A DNA stretch of 56,642 bases from Planctomycetales bacterium 71-10 (lineage in GTDB: Bacteria > Planctomycetota > Planctomycetia > Isosphaerales > Isosphaeraceae): NCBI GenBank assembly GCA_001898385.1, contig MKTT01000121.1:1-56642 (forward strand), written 5' to 3'. The first letter of the stretch is position 1, and each line of letters begins with the position of its first letter. Made by a program: the position numbers and the translations under genes. The notes under the pieces were generated by a model, which made no database searches, had not been told where the DNA came from, and worked only from the letters and a program-made list of their open reading frames with translations. Below are positions 24,111 to 32,425 of this stretch, piece by piece.

Positions 24111-24584
24111 TCAGGCGAGGCCCTCCACGATCTTCTCAAGCTCGTCGATCAGCGGGGCCTGCCCGGCGTTGATCTTCCGCATCGCCTCCTCCGGCCCGAA
24201 GAAGGCCGCCCGATCGATCTCGGCGAACTCCGCACGACGGCCCGACCTCGGCGGCCACTCGATCGTGAAGGTGTTGCAGGAGATCGCCCCCGTGTCGCAG
24301 TCCCCTTCGACGGCCCAGGCGTGGACGACCTTGCCGCCCTTCTGCTCGACGGGCGTGAGGGCGAGGAGCGGGCCGGTCGGCTCGACGCCGATCTCCTCGG
24401 CGAACTCCCGGACGGCGGCGGCCTGCGGGTCCTCGCCCGGCTCGACCTCGCCCTTGGGGATCGACCACGCCCCTTCGTCCTTGGTGCGGAAGAAGGGGCC
24501 GCCGGGGTGGACGAGGAGCACCTGCAACACACCGCCGACGATCCGGTACATCAGCAGACCGGCACTGACTCGGGACTTCGACAT
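24111..24584 (-). CDS. Nudix hydrolase
   Basis: A 157-residue Nudix protein. The Nudix box is GEVEPGEDPQAAAVREFAEE followed by IGV, with the REFAEE metal-binding glutamates; WSIPKGEVEPGE precedes it. The N-terminal SAGLLMYRIVGGVLQVLLVH and the ending IDRAAFFGPEEAMRKINAGQ match the MutT-like family of about 150 residues that includes diadenosine-polyphosphate hydrolases. The substrate is not certain. It is followed at 24076-24100 on the same strand by a GC-rich imperfect hairpin without a T-tract. Confidence 0.92.
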   Translation of the reverse strand: MSKSRVSAGLLMYRIVGGVLQVLLVHPGGPFFRTKDEGAWSIPKGEVEPGEDPQAAAVREFAEEIGVEPTGPLLALTPVEQKGGKVVHAWAVEGDCDTGAISCNTFTIEWPPRSGRRAEFAEIDRAAFFGPEEAMRKINAGQAPLIDELEKIVEGLA

Positions 24585-24758
24585 CCCTAAGGTCCTCGTC
24601 GGGCGATAGGCGGAAGGCCACGTTTCGCACCGGCAATCCCGTTCTTGACCGTGTGGCTCAGGCTCATGAGCCTTGCGATCCCCTGGCGTGATCCACCCCG
24701 TTCATCACGTCCCGGACCGCCGGATAGTCGGCAGTCGTCCCGATCCGAACGCCAGTGC

Positions 24759-25211
24759 TCATGACTCGGGCTCCGACCGGCGAAGCTCCTCACGTACCTT
24801 CATGAGGATCTGCCCCAGCCGGTTCTTGCCGCTGCCGTCGCCGCCGTCGCCCCAGTAGGCGTCGTTCTCCGTGTGCTCGACGATCTTCGCATCGCCCGTG
24901 CTCAGGAGCAGTCCACGCAGGTCGGCGTGCCAGGTGAATTTAGCCAAGACCGCCTCGTGCATGATCCGGTCCTTGACCGACTCCCAGTCCTTGCGGAGCG
25001 GCCGCTTGCGACTCCGGCCCATCCGGGCGGCGATCATGGGCGACTTCGCCCGCCGGACCTCCTCCTCGTCGGGCGTCCCGGCGAACTTCTGCGCCTGGAA
25101 GTAGTGCTCGCACGTCGGCCAGGTCTTGCCGGCCAGCCGGATCGGGTGCGGCGAGAAGTTCGAGAAGCAGCCGTACGTCTCGGAGACCGAGTAGAAATTG
25201 ATGGTGTCCAT
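24759..25211 (-). CDS. NADAR family N-glycosidase-like protein
   Basis: A 150-residue protein with the NADAR/DUF1768 signature: INFYSVSETYGCFSNFSPHP, TCEHYFQAQKF, then LLSTGDAKIVEHTENDAYWG and GKNRLGQILMKVREELR. NADAR proteins cleave N-glycosidic bonds, in riboflavin intermediates (YbiA) or as antitoxins that remove ADP-ribose from DNA in DarT-NADAR systems. No DarT-like toxin is seen next to it, so the YbiA-type or another NAD-linked role is as likely. It lies 174 bp from the Nudix gene, on the same strand; the gap has no clear gene. Confidence 0.9.
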   Translation of the reverse strand: MDTINFYSVSETYGCFSNFSPHPIRLAGKTWPTCEHYFQAQKFAGTPDEEEVRRAKSPMIAARMGRSRKRPLRKDWESVKDRIMHEAVLAKFTWHADLRGLLLSTGDAKIVEHTENDAYWGDGGDGSGKNRLGQILMKVREELRRSEPES

Positions 25212-25253
25212 CTCGCCACCGCCCTTGGGATCGCCGGCCTGGGATCGACATGC

Positions 25254-25631
25254 TCAGGGGGCCGAACGCCGGTCCTCGACGTGCATCACCACGAGCCCCT
25301 CGGCATCCCGGTGCCTCTTCGACCGCCCGAGCAGCCCGACGACGAGATCGTTCACGTCATCCGGGGATATCTCATCCGGGCCGACGAGAGTCAGGATGTC
25401 GTCGTGGTGGCCCGTCACGACCCACCCCAGGCCGTCGGGCAACTCGATGACGTCGAAATCACCCGCCGGGGTCCCGGCGTGGACCGGCCCCCACTCTCGC
25501 AACAGGGCGACGGCCTGCCCGGCGAGGTCGTCGCCGGGCTCGGCCAAGATGACGCACGTCCCGTTCTCGAACAGGACCCAGGACTTGCGGGCGTCGATGA
25601 CGATCCGACGCCAGACGTCGATCGGGGACAT
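25254..25631 (-). CDS. Conserved hypothetical protein
   Basis: A 125-residue soluble acidic protein: MSPIDVWRRIVIDARKSWVL, FENGTCVILAEPGDDLAGQA, GDFDVIELPDGLGWVVTGHH, VVGLLGRSKRHRDAEGLVVM. I know similar proteins from planctomycetes only as hypotheticals. It has no membrane or signal segment. It lies between the NADAR and DUF1877 genes, 42 and 48 bp away, so the run 26350-24759 may be one transcript. Confidence 0.7.
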   Translation of the reverse strand: MSPIDVWRRIVIDARKSWVLFENGTCVILAEPGDDLAGQAVALLREWGPVHAGTPAGDFDVIELPDGLGWVVTGHHDDILTLVGPDEISPDDVNDLVVGLLGRSKRHRDAEGLVVMHVEDRRSAP

Positions 25632-25679
25632 GGAATTACACCCCTCGGATGCCCTACCCGCCGTTCTTCAGGGGTCGCC

Positions 25680-26114
25680 CTATTGGTCTACGGTGAAGAC
25701 CACCGCCCGGTCGTGAACGGCCGCCTTCTTGAAGAACCGCCGGATTTCCCGGAAGTTGCCCCAGGTGTACCCGAAGTCGTCCTCCGACGTCCCCGTGTCA
25801 TACTCGCCGGGGTCGATGGCGAGGCAGGCCCCACGCATCCAAGCCTCGTCGATGAGCCCGATCGCCGCTGCCACCTGCTTGACCTCTTCGGTCCCGAGCA
25901 GGTTCACGACGTAACCGTCGCCCTCGTGGCGATTGGCCTCGCCCAGGACGTACTTGTACAGAAGCGTGGGGCCATACTCCAGCGTGCCGCCGGTCGGGCA
26001 GCGGTGGATGGCGTCCGTCCCGGCGGCGATCACGACAAGTCGAGTCGCTCGGCGGTCCAGACGGTAGGACGTCGTCGGTCGCCGTGGAAGCCGGCAGAGG
26101 GGCAACCGATTCAT
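25680..26114 (-). CDS. DUF1877-like protein
   Basis: A 144-residue protein. The C-terminal half matches the DUF1877/YfbM style: LGTEEVKQVAAAIGLIDEAW, then DDFGYTWGNFREIRRFFKKA and AVVFTVDQ at the end. The N-terminus is shorter and more basic than usual. The start at 26114 overlaps the stop of the HTH gene by 4 bp, which supports it. The function of the family is unknown. Pairing with a small DNA-binding protein may point to a regulated two-gene unit. Confidence 0.65.
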   Translation of the reverse strand: MNRLPLCRLPRRPTTSYRLDRRATRLVVIAAGTDAIHRCPTGGTLEYGPTLLYKYVLGEANRHEGDGYVVNLLGTEEVKQVAAAIGLIDEAWMRGACLAIDPGEYDTGTSEDDFGYTWGNFREIRRFFKKAAVHDRAVVFTVDQ

Positions 26115-26350
26115 TCCAGGTCCGGCAATTCCTCCCGTCTCAAGAGCAGGCGGATCGTACGGGGCTTGCCCGGCTCCCGTGCGATGAAGCCGTGTCGCTC
26201 CAGGACCTTGACCATCTCGTGGACCGCAGGCGGGCTCACCCGGAAGTATCTCTGCATGTCGGCCTCGGCGGGCGGGACGCCGTTGAGCTTGGTGTAGTAG
26301 TAGATGAAGGCGAGGAACTGGCCCTGGCGGAATGTGTAGGCGGGGTCCAT
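26111..26350 (-). CDS. Small LexA/MarR-type winged-helix protein
   Basis: A 79-residue stand-alone winged helix: AYTFRQGQFLAFIYYYTKLN, PPAEADMQRYFRVSPPAVHE, MVKVLERHGFIAREPGKPRT, IRLLLRREELPDLE. It is the LexA N-terminal DNA-binding fold without the protease domain, a type often found in mobile elements of planctomycetes and cyanobacteria. The ATG at 26350 gives this clean domain; residues upstream look non-coding. It is translationally coupled to the DUF1877 gene and probably regulates nearby genes. Confidence 0.8.
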   Translation of the reverse strand: MDPAYTFRQGQFLAFIYYYTKLNGVPPAEADMQRYFRVSPPAVHEMVKVLERHGFIAREPGKPRTIRLLLRREELPDLE

Positions 26351-26483
26351 CGTCCGTCCTCTCGCCACGCCACGCCCGTCGGCATCGACGGCGTTCCCTG
26401 GAGGGACTCGCCCGGTGACGACCGAAAAGTCCCCGGCCGATTTGACGTCCTGGTGCGGTTCCTCCCCGAGATCCGGTGTCACT

Positions 26484-27044
26484 CTAACGAGCCGGGGGCG
26501 ACGGGGCGACATTCTCCTCGAAAGGAGGGAGATGCCTCCACGACCGCCTGCTCACGATCGCCTCGATGTTCTTGCGGGTCACTCCGTACCGACGGGCCAA
26601 GTCGCCCGTCGAGACGCCCTCGCCCCTCATCCGCCGGATCTCGACCACGTCGTTTTCGTTGAGCTTCGTCGCCCCGCACCTCGTTCCCATCGCCCTCGTC
26701 CCGTGAAGTAAGGCATCCTGGCTGTTTGCCTGGGGCGTGTCCCACCTGAGGTTCGTCACGTCGTTGTTGGCCCGGTCCCCGTCGCCGTGGCAGGCGACCA
26801 TGCCCGGCGGGCACGGCCCGACGAACATCTCCAGGACCAGGCGGTGGATCTTGCAGGCGGTCTTCTTGCCGCCCTTGGCCAGGTTCACCGTCGGGTAGCC
26901 GTCCCGGAGGATCGGCTTCAGCGGGTGCCACGCCTCGGTCGGGATACAGAGGCGGCCACGCCGGGTCCAGCACGACTCGACCCTCCCGTCCCTGCTGACT
27001 CGATACCCTGGGTAGCCCTGGACCGGCCGGAATTCGTCCTCCAT
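26484..27044 (-). CDS. HNH homing-type endonuclease with NUMOD4 domain
   Basis: A 186-residue nuclease. The N-terminal NUMOD4 motif is FRPVQGYPGYRVSRDGRVES; the HNH core is KIHRLVLEMFVGPCPPGMVA, CHGDGDRANNDVTNLRWDTP. A C-terminal HTH (TKLNENDVVEIRRMRGEGVS, LARRYGVTRKNIEAIVSRRS) binds DNA. This is the standard layout of free-standing phage-type HNH homing endonucleases. It supports the view that this is a mobile or accessory region. It is divergent from the operon at 27222. Confidence 0.92.
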   Translation of the reverse strand: MEDEFRPVQGYPGYRVSRDGRVESCWTRRGRLCIPTEAWHPLKPILRDGYPTVNLAKGGKKTACKIHRLVLEMFVGPCPPGMVACHGDGDRANNDVTNLRWDTPQANSQDALLHGTRAMGTRCGATKLNENDVVEIRRMRGEGVSTGDLARRYGVTRKNIEAIVSRRSWRHLPPFEENVAPSPPAR

Positions 27045-27221
27045 GCCGGTATGTAGGGGGCTGGGTCACGATTCTCCCCGCCAGCGAAGGCGATCTTCTT
27101 CAACATGTGTAACCGAGGTCGGGCGGCGACGTCGAAGTGACCCACAGTCCTGGACCAACCCGCCGCCTCGGAAATTCCCTGTCCGCCCCTGAATTCTCGG
27201 GGTGCCGGGCCTAGATATAGC

Positions 27222-27911
27222 ATGGCGATCCTGACCTTCCACGAATGGACGGCCCTCCACGAGGCCGCACGGCGGTCGTTCTCCCGGACCCTGGCGAAGT
27301 TCGACTCGACCCCCGCACGCAAGCCGGTGGCGATCCTGACCGCCTGGCGTGGCGAGCTAACCGACGCCTCCGGGCGGCCCCATGCCGAGGCCGTCAGGCG
27401 GAAGCTCAACGACCAGGCGAACCGCAGGCTGACGGCCGAGGTCAGACGCCGTGGCCTCTCCATCGTCCCTGTCGTCGGGGCGGGCCAGGAGGAGGGAGAG
27501 GACGGCGTTCTCACCGCCAACAGGGAGGAGAGCTTCCTGGTCCAGCCGGTCGGCGAGATGCCCGAGAAGGAGTTCCTGGCCCACATCAAGTATCTCCTTC
27601 ACAACCCCACGGGCGAGCCCGGCAGAGGCCCGTACCCTCACACCCAATGGGGCGGCGTGGTCAAGCTCCCGAGCCAACCCAGGGCGTTCGTCGTCCATCA
27701 ACAGGGCGACCCGACCGGCCCCGAGGATTATCACGTCGGCGACCACCTCGGGGCGACCGCCCGGCCCCGGAAGGCAGAACCCTACTACACCCAGTTGCGG
27801 TACGGCCCGAGGGCGTCGGACTCGATGATCGACGACCTGGACAGGCCGGACGACCTGGGTACGATCAAAGGGCTACCTGGGCGCAGGTTCACACTGGGAG
27901 ATGGGTCATGA
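27222..27911 (+). CDS. Hypothetical protein, first gene of a three-gene overlapping operon
   Basis: A 229-residue soluble protein of unknown function. The first part (KPVAILTAWRGELTDASGRP, RLTAEVRRRGLSIVPVVGAG, NREESFLVQPVGEMPEKEFL) recalls the DUF3293 pattern in which a conserved EESF follows a variable loop. The second half has PHTQWGGVVKLPSQPRAFVV and a charged end. There is no catalytic signature. The ATG at 27222 follows an AT-rich leader. Its TGA overlaps the ATG of the next gene. Confidence 0.68.
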   Translation: MAILTFHEWTALHEAARRSFSRTLAKFDSTPARKPVAILTAWRGELTDASGRPHAEAVRRKLNDQANRRLTAEVRRRGLSIVPVVGAGQEEGEDGVLTANREESFLVQPVGEMPEKEFLAHIKYLLHNPTGEPGRGPYPHTQWGGVVKLPSQPRAFVVHQQGDPTGPEDYHVGDHLGATARPRKAEPYYTQLRYGPRASDSMIDDLDRPDDLGTIKGLPGRRFTLGDGS

Positions 27912-28195
27912 GCGACGATCTGGAGAAGAAGGACGCCGACCGGCTCGACGAACTGAAGGCCGAGCTTTCCGGTCACTTCGGCAGGTTCACCCGCTGGAGG
28001 GCATTGTGCGTCGAGCGGGATGTCACGAACGTCGAGGGGCAGATCCGCCTGGCCCAAGAGGTCCTGGCGGCCCCATCCACGGGGACAAATGCGGAATGGC
28101 TCACTCACCTCTTGCGGCTCAAGGGCGGGAAGAGCTTCGATGTCGATGAAATGCTCGCCGGCGACGGCCCGGCTGCGAGGAAGGACGAGACGTGA
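27908..28195 (+). CDS. Small hypothetical protein, second gene of the operon
   Basis: A 95-residue acidic helical protein: LEKKDADRLDELKAELSGHF, GRFTRWRALCVERDVTNVEG, WLTHLLRLKGGKSFDVDEML. It overlaps both neighbours by 4 bp (ATGA before, GTGA after), so all three should be made together in fixed ratio. It may be an adaptor or an antitoxin-like partner, judged only by size and position. Confidence 0.62.
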   Translation: MSDDLEKKDADRLDELKAELSGHFGRFTRWRALCVERDVTNVEGQIRLAQEVLAAPSTGTNAEWLTHLLRLKGGKSFDVDEMLAGDGPAARKDET

Positions 28196-29019
28196 GCGGA
28201 GTGGTTGTGCCAGGTCTTGGATTCAGGGGATGGCTGGCAAACGAGACGCTCGCCTTGGCCGGGTCGTACAAGGGAGGCGTGTTCCAACGTCTCGTGGCGG
28301 CGTCGTACAAGCTGGCCCCAGTCAGCGACCCCGCCGCCCTGCCTGCCTTCCAGGAGTTGGCAAGGAAGATGAGTCGCCAGAACGACTTCTTGAGGCACGA
28401 TTACCGCTTCGTCCCGTCATCGGGCGACCATTACAGCAGCCTCAAGCAACTTCGCCGTTCGATCGATGCCCAAAGACAGGCGGGGAAGCGGCGGGCCGAC
28501 ATGTACGTGTACTCCGAGCCGCCCGGCCCCGAGGGAGACGCCTCGCAGCAGGGGCACCCAGTCTTCAGCAATGATCAGAACGTCATGATCCGTGGCGTCC
28601 ACGACGCCATCGCCCACCTCGGAGGCGGCCACCCGTTTTCCGCCCGAGGCGAATACGGGGCCTACAATCGTCACTTGAAAACGTTATGCAACGTCCAGGA
28701 CGCCAGGGCTGGTAGATGCCTGGCAGCGGCGGCCCTCTTCACCGAGATCGTCGGGCAGACGAGCTACTTCTATGTCTACGGCCAGTTCGCCCCCCAGAAG
28801 GCCGTCTTCCTGAACGACTTCGACTACTACAACGTCGGCTTGCTGGCCCCGGCCTCTCGGCTGAACGCCTTCTTCGTGGCCCAAGGCAAGGATCTGGCCT
28901 GCCGCCCGGACTTCGACCCCGAGGGCCTTGCGAGGGAGTATCCGGTGTTGTCTGAAGAGCTTTCCAGACAGGTCGGAGGCCCGAAGGTCAGGCTGGCCGA
29001 CATCCCGAGCCGACGATGA
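28192..29019 (+). CDS. Hypothetical protein, third gene of the operon
   Basis: A 275-residue soluble protein starting with GTG (GTGA overlap with the gene before). Conserved-looking blocks are MSRQNDFLRHDYRFVPSSGD, VMIRGVHDAIAHLGGGHPFS, ARGEYGAYNRHLKTLCNVQD, FTEIVGQTSYFYVYGQFAPQ and KAVFLNDFDYYNVGLL. Many aromatic and histidine residues cluster in the middle, which could form an active site. I cannot place it in a named family, but the style recalls phage-borne proteins of unknown function. Confidence 0.65.
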   Translation: MSGVVVPGLGFRGWLANETLALAGSYKGGVFQRLVAASYKLAPVSDPAALPAFQELARKMSRQNDFLRHDYRFVPSSGDHYSSLKQLRRSIDAQRQAGKRRADMYVYSEPPGPEGDASQQGHPVFSNDQNVMIRGVHDAIAHLGGGHPFSARGEYGAYNRHLKTLCNVQDARAGRCLAAAALFTEIVGQTSYFYVYGQFAPQKAVFLNDFDYYNVGLLAPASRLNAFFVAQGKDLACRPDFDPEGLAREYPVLSEELSRQVGGPKVRLADIPSRR

Positions 29020-29389
29020 CGCCTTGATCGGGACGGCCGTCAGGGCGGGAGGACGTAGACCCCCATCCCCGCCTTCTTCGCCGGGCCGAACCCGTCGCCC
29101 GGCGGCATCCGGTCGGACACCGTTTCGCCCGCCTGGGAGATGTAAGGCACCCTCATCCCCCATTGCGCTTCGAGGCGTCGAAGAGGCCGCCGTCTTCCTG
29201 GGGCGAGGTAGACGTCAACATGTTGAAGCCGTGGGGCTGTACCGGCACGTTCTTTTCCGCAACTGTCGATTTGACTCCACGCATGCGTCCTGGCACTGGA
29301 GGACCGACCGGACCTGAGGTATGCTTTCCTGAGATGCAGGTATGGCGGAATGAATCGGCGGTTGGTCGAATCCCTCCTGGGGGAGTTTG
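29020..29389. other. Intergenic region with two tiny overlapping minus-strand frames
   Basis: On the minus strand a 22-codon frame (29153-29221, MLTSTSPQEDGGLFDASKRN) overlaps by ATGA a 38-codon frame (29040-29156, MRVPYISQAGETVSDRMPPG). The composition is not unlike coding DNA, but no homology is known to me and neither has a clear ribosome site. They may be the two parts of a frameshifted small gene. 29222-29389 is the leader of the helicase gene; nothing else is seen. Confidence 0.3.
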
Positions 29390-31888
29390 ATGAGCACCCT
29401 CTCCGCATCCCCCGGAACTTCGACCCCGAGGCCCTTGTTCGACCCGGTCGATCGCTCGACGATCCGGGAGGCGATACGGGCCGAGATCGCCGCCGCATCG
29501 AAGGAGGTGAAGTCCTCCTGGCTCGACATCGACGCCATCGAGCACCTCGCCGACCAGCCCGGCCACTTCGTCTACCGCCTGGTCCTCTCCTCCCCGGTCC
29601 ACCTGGCCCCCGACCAGGCCGTGACGTTCCAGACGCAGCGGCCCAGGGACTCGATCCCGGCGGTCGTGGTCAAGGCGGACGACGAGGGATTGGTCGTCGA
29701 ATGCCGCAAGGCCCTGCCCGCCGACGCCAAGCTCCTGAGGATGTCGCTCGACCCGGCCTTCATCCTGCGGGCGCTGGGCGAGTTCCTCGAAGCGATCTCC
29801 GAAAGCCCCGGCCCCATCGCCCGGCGGGTCTACAAGAAGGACCTGCCGCCCCGGCCCCAGGTAGTAGCCCAGGACTTCGAGGGCCTCAACGAGGATCAAC
29901 GCTCGGCGATCTCCGAGATGGCGGCGACCCCGTTGTACCTGCTCTGGGGGCCGCCCGGCACGGGCAAGACGACCACGATCGGTGCCGCCGTCGCCGGCTG
30001 GATGCGGGAAGGCAGGAGCGTGCTGGTCGTCTCCACGTCCAACGCCGCCGTGGACGTGGCGATGCGGTCCGTCCTCGGGCGTGTCCATGCCGATGAGCGG
30101 AAGCACCTCCTGCGGCTCGGTGCCTCTCTGGACCTTGAAGTGGGCACGCTCACCCTCGAAGGCAAGCTGGCCGAGCGGGACCTCATCCTCGCCGTGGGCC
30201 TGGCGAAGGCCCAGCGGCGGATCACCCAGATCAATGAGATCATCGCCACGAAGTCCCCCTCGACCGCCCGATTGCACGCCTATTTCCAGGAGTTGGCCGA
30301 GTGCGAGGGCGTCGTGCGGCGGTTCAACGAAATGGCCGAGTCGGAGGCGTCGAAGCTGCTCGCCGACGTCAGGGTCACGGGCTGCACCTTGGCCCGGATG
30401 GTCCTGGACGAGGGCCTCCGGCGGCGTCGGTTCGACGTCGTGGTCCTCGACGAGGCGTCGATGGCCTCGCTGCTCTACGCCCTGGCGGCTTCGATGCTGG
30501 CCGGTTCGCACCTCGTCTACGCCGGGGACCCGAAGCAGTTGCCGCCGATCGTCCAGGCCGACACGCTCGAAGCGAGGCGTTGGCTCGGGCGAAACGTCTA
30601 TGGCTGGTTCGGGGTCGAGATGGAGGACTCGGCCTCGGGGCTGAAGCTGCTCGGGACCCAGTACCGCATGACCGACGAGATCGGCGGGCTCGTCAGCCGC
30701 CTGACGTACGGGGACAGGCTGCGGCACGGTCGGGGTCGGCGGGGGCAGTTGGTCGTGTTCGTCGAACTGCCCGAGGAGTGGCGGACGACCCACTACTCCG
30801 TGGCCGAGGGCTCCTACTACCACCCGGCGGCGGTCCCCGCCCTCCACGCCCTGGCGGACGTCATCTGCGAGGACGGCGACCTGCTCCTGCTGTCCCCGTT
30901 CCGGCCCCAGCGGTCGCTGCTCTCGGCCCTGGCGTTCGACCTGAAAGAGGGCCGCCCGGACTGCAAGATCGTCGCCAGCACGATCCACCGCTCGCAGGGC
31001 TCGGAGAGCGGGGCCGTGGTCGTCGATCTCACGACCCACCAGCCCGGCAAGGGGGTCCCCTTCTTCGCCGACGACAATTGCCAGAAATTGATGAACGTCG
31101 CCCTCAGCCGGGCGAAGGACATGCTCCTGATCCTGGGCGGCCGAGCCATGCTGGAGTCCCTTGCGGCGGGCTCCCCCTTCTGGAGGTCGTTCCTGGGCGA
31201 GTTCGGCCGGGGGATCGATTGGCTGCCTTGCTCGGATTTCTTCGACGGATTCGAGCGGGTCGGCGACCTGGCGCAGTTCTCGCACGGCGGCCGGAAGGAC
31301 CTGCCCGCCATCTACTCGCACACGACCGAGTGCGGCCCGGTCCGGGCCGGGGCCGATCGGCTCGGCGGGGTCGAGGCGAGCCGGAAGCTCCTGGTGATGG
31401 ACCGGGCCGACCCGATCGCCGCCAAGGGGGGCGTCATCGTTCGGCAGGGGCGGGACAACCCGGCGGTTTTCATGGCGGGCGGCCGTCTCTGCCTGAAGTA
31501 CGGCGACGGGTGGCTCGTGGTGCGGTCGCCGAACGTGACGAGGGTGGTCTGGCGGATCGCCTTCTCGCACCTGGCCGACGAGGTGCTGAACCCGGTCCAG
31601 GCGAAGCGGTTCTTCTGCCCGGAGTGCTTCGACGGGAACCTGACTTTGCGGTCGATCAAGGGCGAGGGCCTGTTCCTCGCCTGCTCGAACGCCCAGGTCC
31701 ACCAGTGCTACTACCGGAGGCGGCTCTCGCTGGCCGATGCCAAGATCCTCGTCCAAATGCAGGACGAGAAGTGCGCCAATGGGCACCCGATGACAGCACG
31801 CATGGGTCCCAAAGGCACGCCGTTCATCGGCTGCGAGAACTTCCCACAGTGCGACGAGGCCAAAACCTTCTTGAACATCCTCCAATGA
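29390..31888 (+). CDS. SF1 (DNA2/NAM7/Upf1-like) helicase with C-terminal zinc fingers
   Basis: An 832-residue helicase. The N-terminal 170 residues look like a beta-rich OB-type domain. The motor shows LLWGPPGTGKTTTIGAAVAG (Walker A), VVVLDEASMASLLYAL (Walker B), YAGDPKQLPPI (motif III), KIVASTIHRSQGSESGAVVV (motif V) and MNVALSRAKDMLLILGG (motif VI). At the C-terminus are two topoisomerase-type zinc fingers: CPECFDGNLTL ... LACSNAQVHQC and CANGHPMTARM ... IGCENFPQC. It should be a 5'-3' nucleic-acid helicase, perhaps acting with the convergent nuclease-helicase downstream. GGGGGAG precedes the ATG at 29390. Confidence 0.9.
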   Translation: MSTLSASPGTSTPRPLFDPVDRSTIREAIRAEIAAASKEVKSSWLDIDAIEHLADQPGHFVYRLVLSSPVHLAPDQAVTFQTQRPRDSIPAVVVKADDEGLVVECRKALPADAKLLRMSLDPAFILRALGEFLEAISESPGPIARRVYKKDLPPRPQVVAQDFEGLNEDQRSAISEMAATPLYLLWGPPGTGKTTTIGAAVAGWMREGRSVLVVSTSNAAVDVAMRSVLGRVHADERKHLLRLGASLDLEVGTLTLEGKLAERDLILAVGLAKAQRRITQINEIIATKSPSTARLHAYFQELAECEGVVRRFNEMAESEASKLLADVRVTGCTLARMVLDEGLRRRRFDVVVLDEASMASLLYALAASMLAGSHLVYAGDPKQLPPIVQADTLEARRWLGRNVYGWFGVEMEDSASGLKLLGTQYRMTDEIGGLVSRLTYGDRLRHGRGRRGQLVVFVELPEEWRTTHYSVAEGSYYHPAAVPALHALADVICEDGDLLLLSPFRPQRSLLSALAFDLKEGRPDCKIVASTIHRSQGSESGAVVVDLTTHQPGKGVPFFADDNCQKLMNVALSRAKDMLLILGGRAMLESLAAGSPFWRSFLGEFGRGIDWLPCSDFFDGFERVGDLAQFSHGGRKDLPAIYSHTTECGPVRAGADRLGGVEASRKLLVMDRADPIAAKGGVIVRQGRDNPAVFMAGGRLCLKYGDGWLVVRSPNVTRVVWRIAFSHLADEVLNPVQAKRFFCPECFDGNLTLRSIKGEGLFLACSNAQVHQCYYRRRLSLADAKILVQMQDEKCANGHPMTARMGPKGTPFIGCENFPQCDEAKTFLNILQ

Positions 31889-31911
31889 GGGGATCTTCGA
31901 GCCCAGGAGGC

Positions 31912-32139
31912 TCATTCCCCGGCCATCTCCCCGGCCCGCTTCTCCTCGGCCTCGATCAGGCCCATCTCGGCCAGATATTGGCCGGGATCGACTTTGGACC
32001 GCACGACCTGGCGGACGTACGAGATGACCAGATTGGACGTGGCCCGTGTGATCGCCACGTAGAATAACCGCCGCTCGCCCTCGATGTTCTCCCACGGCAG
32101 CGGGGAGACTTCACGTCCTGGCCGTCGTCCCTCACGCCT
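31912..32139 (-). pseudogene. UvrD/SF1 helicase C-terminal fragment
   Basis: The open frame of 75 codons ends at 31912 and is bounded upstream by a TAA at 32140. It reads SPLPWENIEGERRLFYVAIT then RATSNLVISYVRQVV and a helical tail EEKRAGEMAGE. ERRLFYVAITRAT is motif VI of UvrD-like helicases, and the sequence after it is the normal family ending. Motifs I-V are missing, so this is the 3' remnant of a deleted helicase gene. It lies between the converging large helicases. Confidence 0.8.
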
Positions 32140-32425
32140 TTATTTCGTACGGGCCTATGTCTGTGGCGACCACCCCGGCGTCCCCAGTCAGCATCCGACG
32201 CAGGCTCGCTTCCAACTCATCCAAGTCCCGGCAGACCATGATGTCCTACTTCCCGAAGTCGGCCAGGTTGTTGACGACTCGGCCCCAGTTCTTGGCGGCA
32301 TCGTGCTTGGAGTGAGTCTGTCCCGAGTGGTAGTTATCGTCGGCCTTGAACTCCCCGATCCGTTCGATGGACTCGTCCAGGTAGTCCTGAAGAATTTGCT
32401 CTGCATGCCTGGTACGGATGACCGA
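32132..32425 (-). pseudogene. Decayed coding segment directly after the nuclease-helicase stop
   Basis: The frame of the upstream nuclease-helicase continues past its TGA (32426-32428) with no start codon: EQILQDYLDESIERIGEFKA, KHDAAKNWGRVVNNLADFGK, a TAG at 32246-32248, then DIMVCRDLDELEASLRRMLT up to TGA at 32132. The composition is clearly protein-like on both sides of the TAG. It is either a lost 3' extension or the remains of a separate gene. The TAG falls where a tryptophan would suit the sequence, so a TGG-to-TAG change is possible. Confidence 0.55.

Noticed and set aside
24759..25211. DarT-NADAR toxin-antitoxin system
   Set aside because: No DarT-like ADP-ribosyltransferase is recognisable in the neighbouring genes.
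29153..32095. Open frame of 980 codons on the minus strand
   Set aside because: It is antisense to the SF1 helicase at 29390, has shadow-type composition (many H, R, P, G) and no domain; the sense strand shows all helicase motifs.
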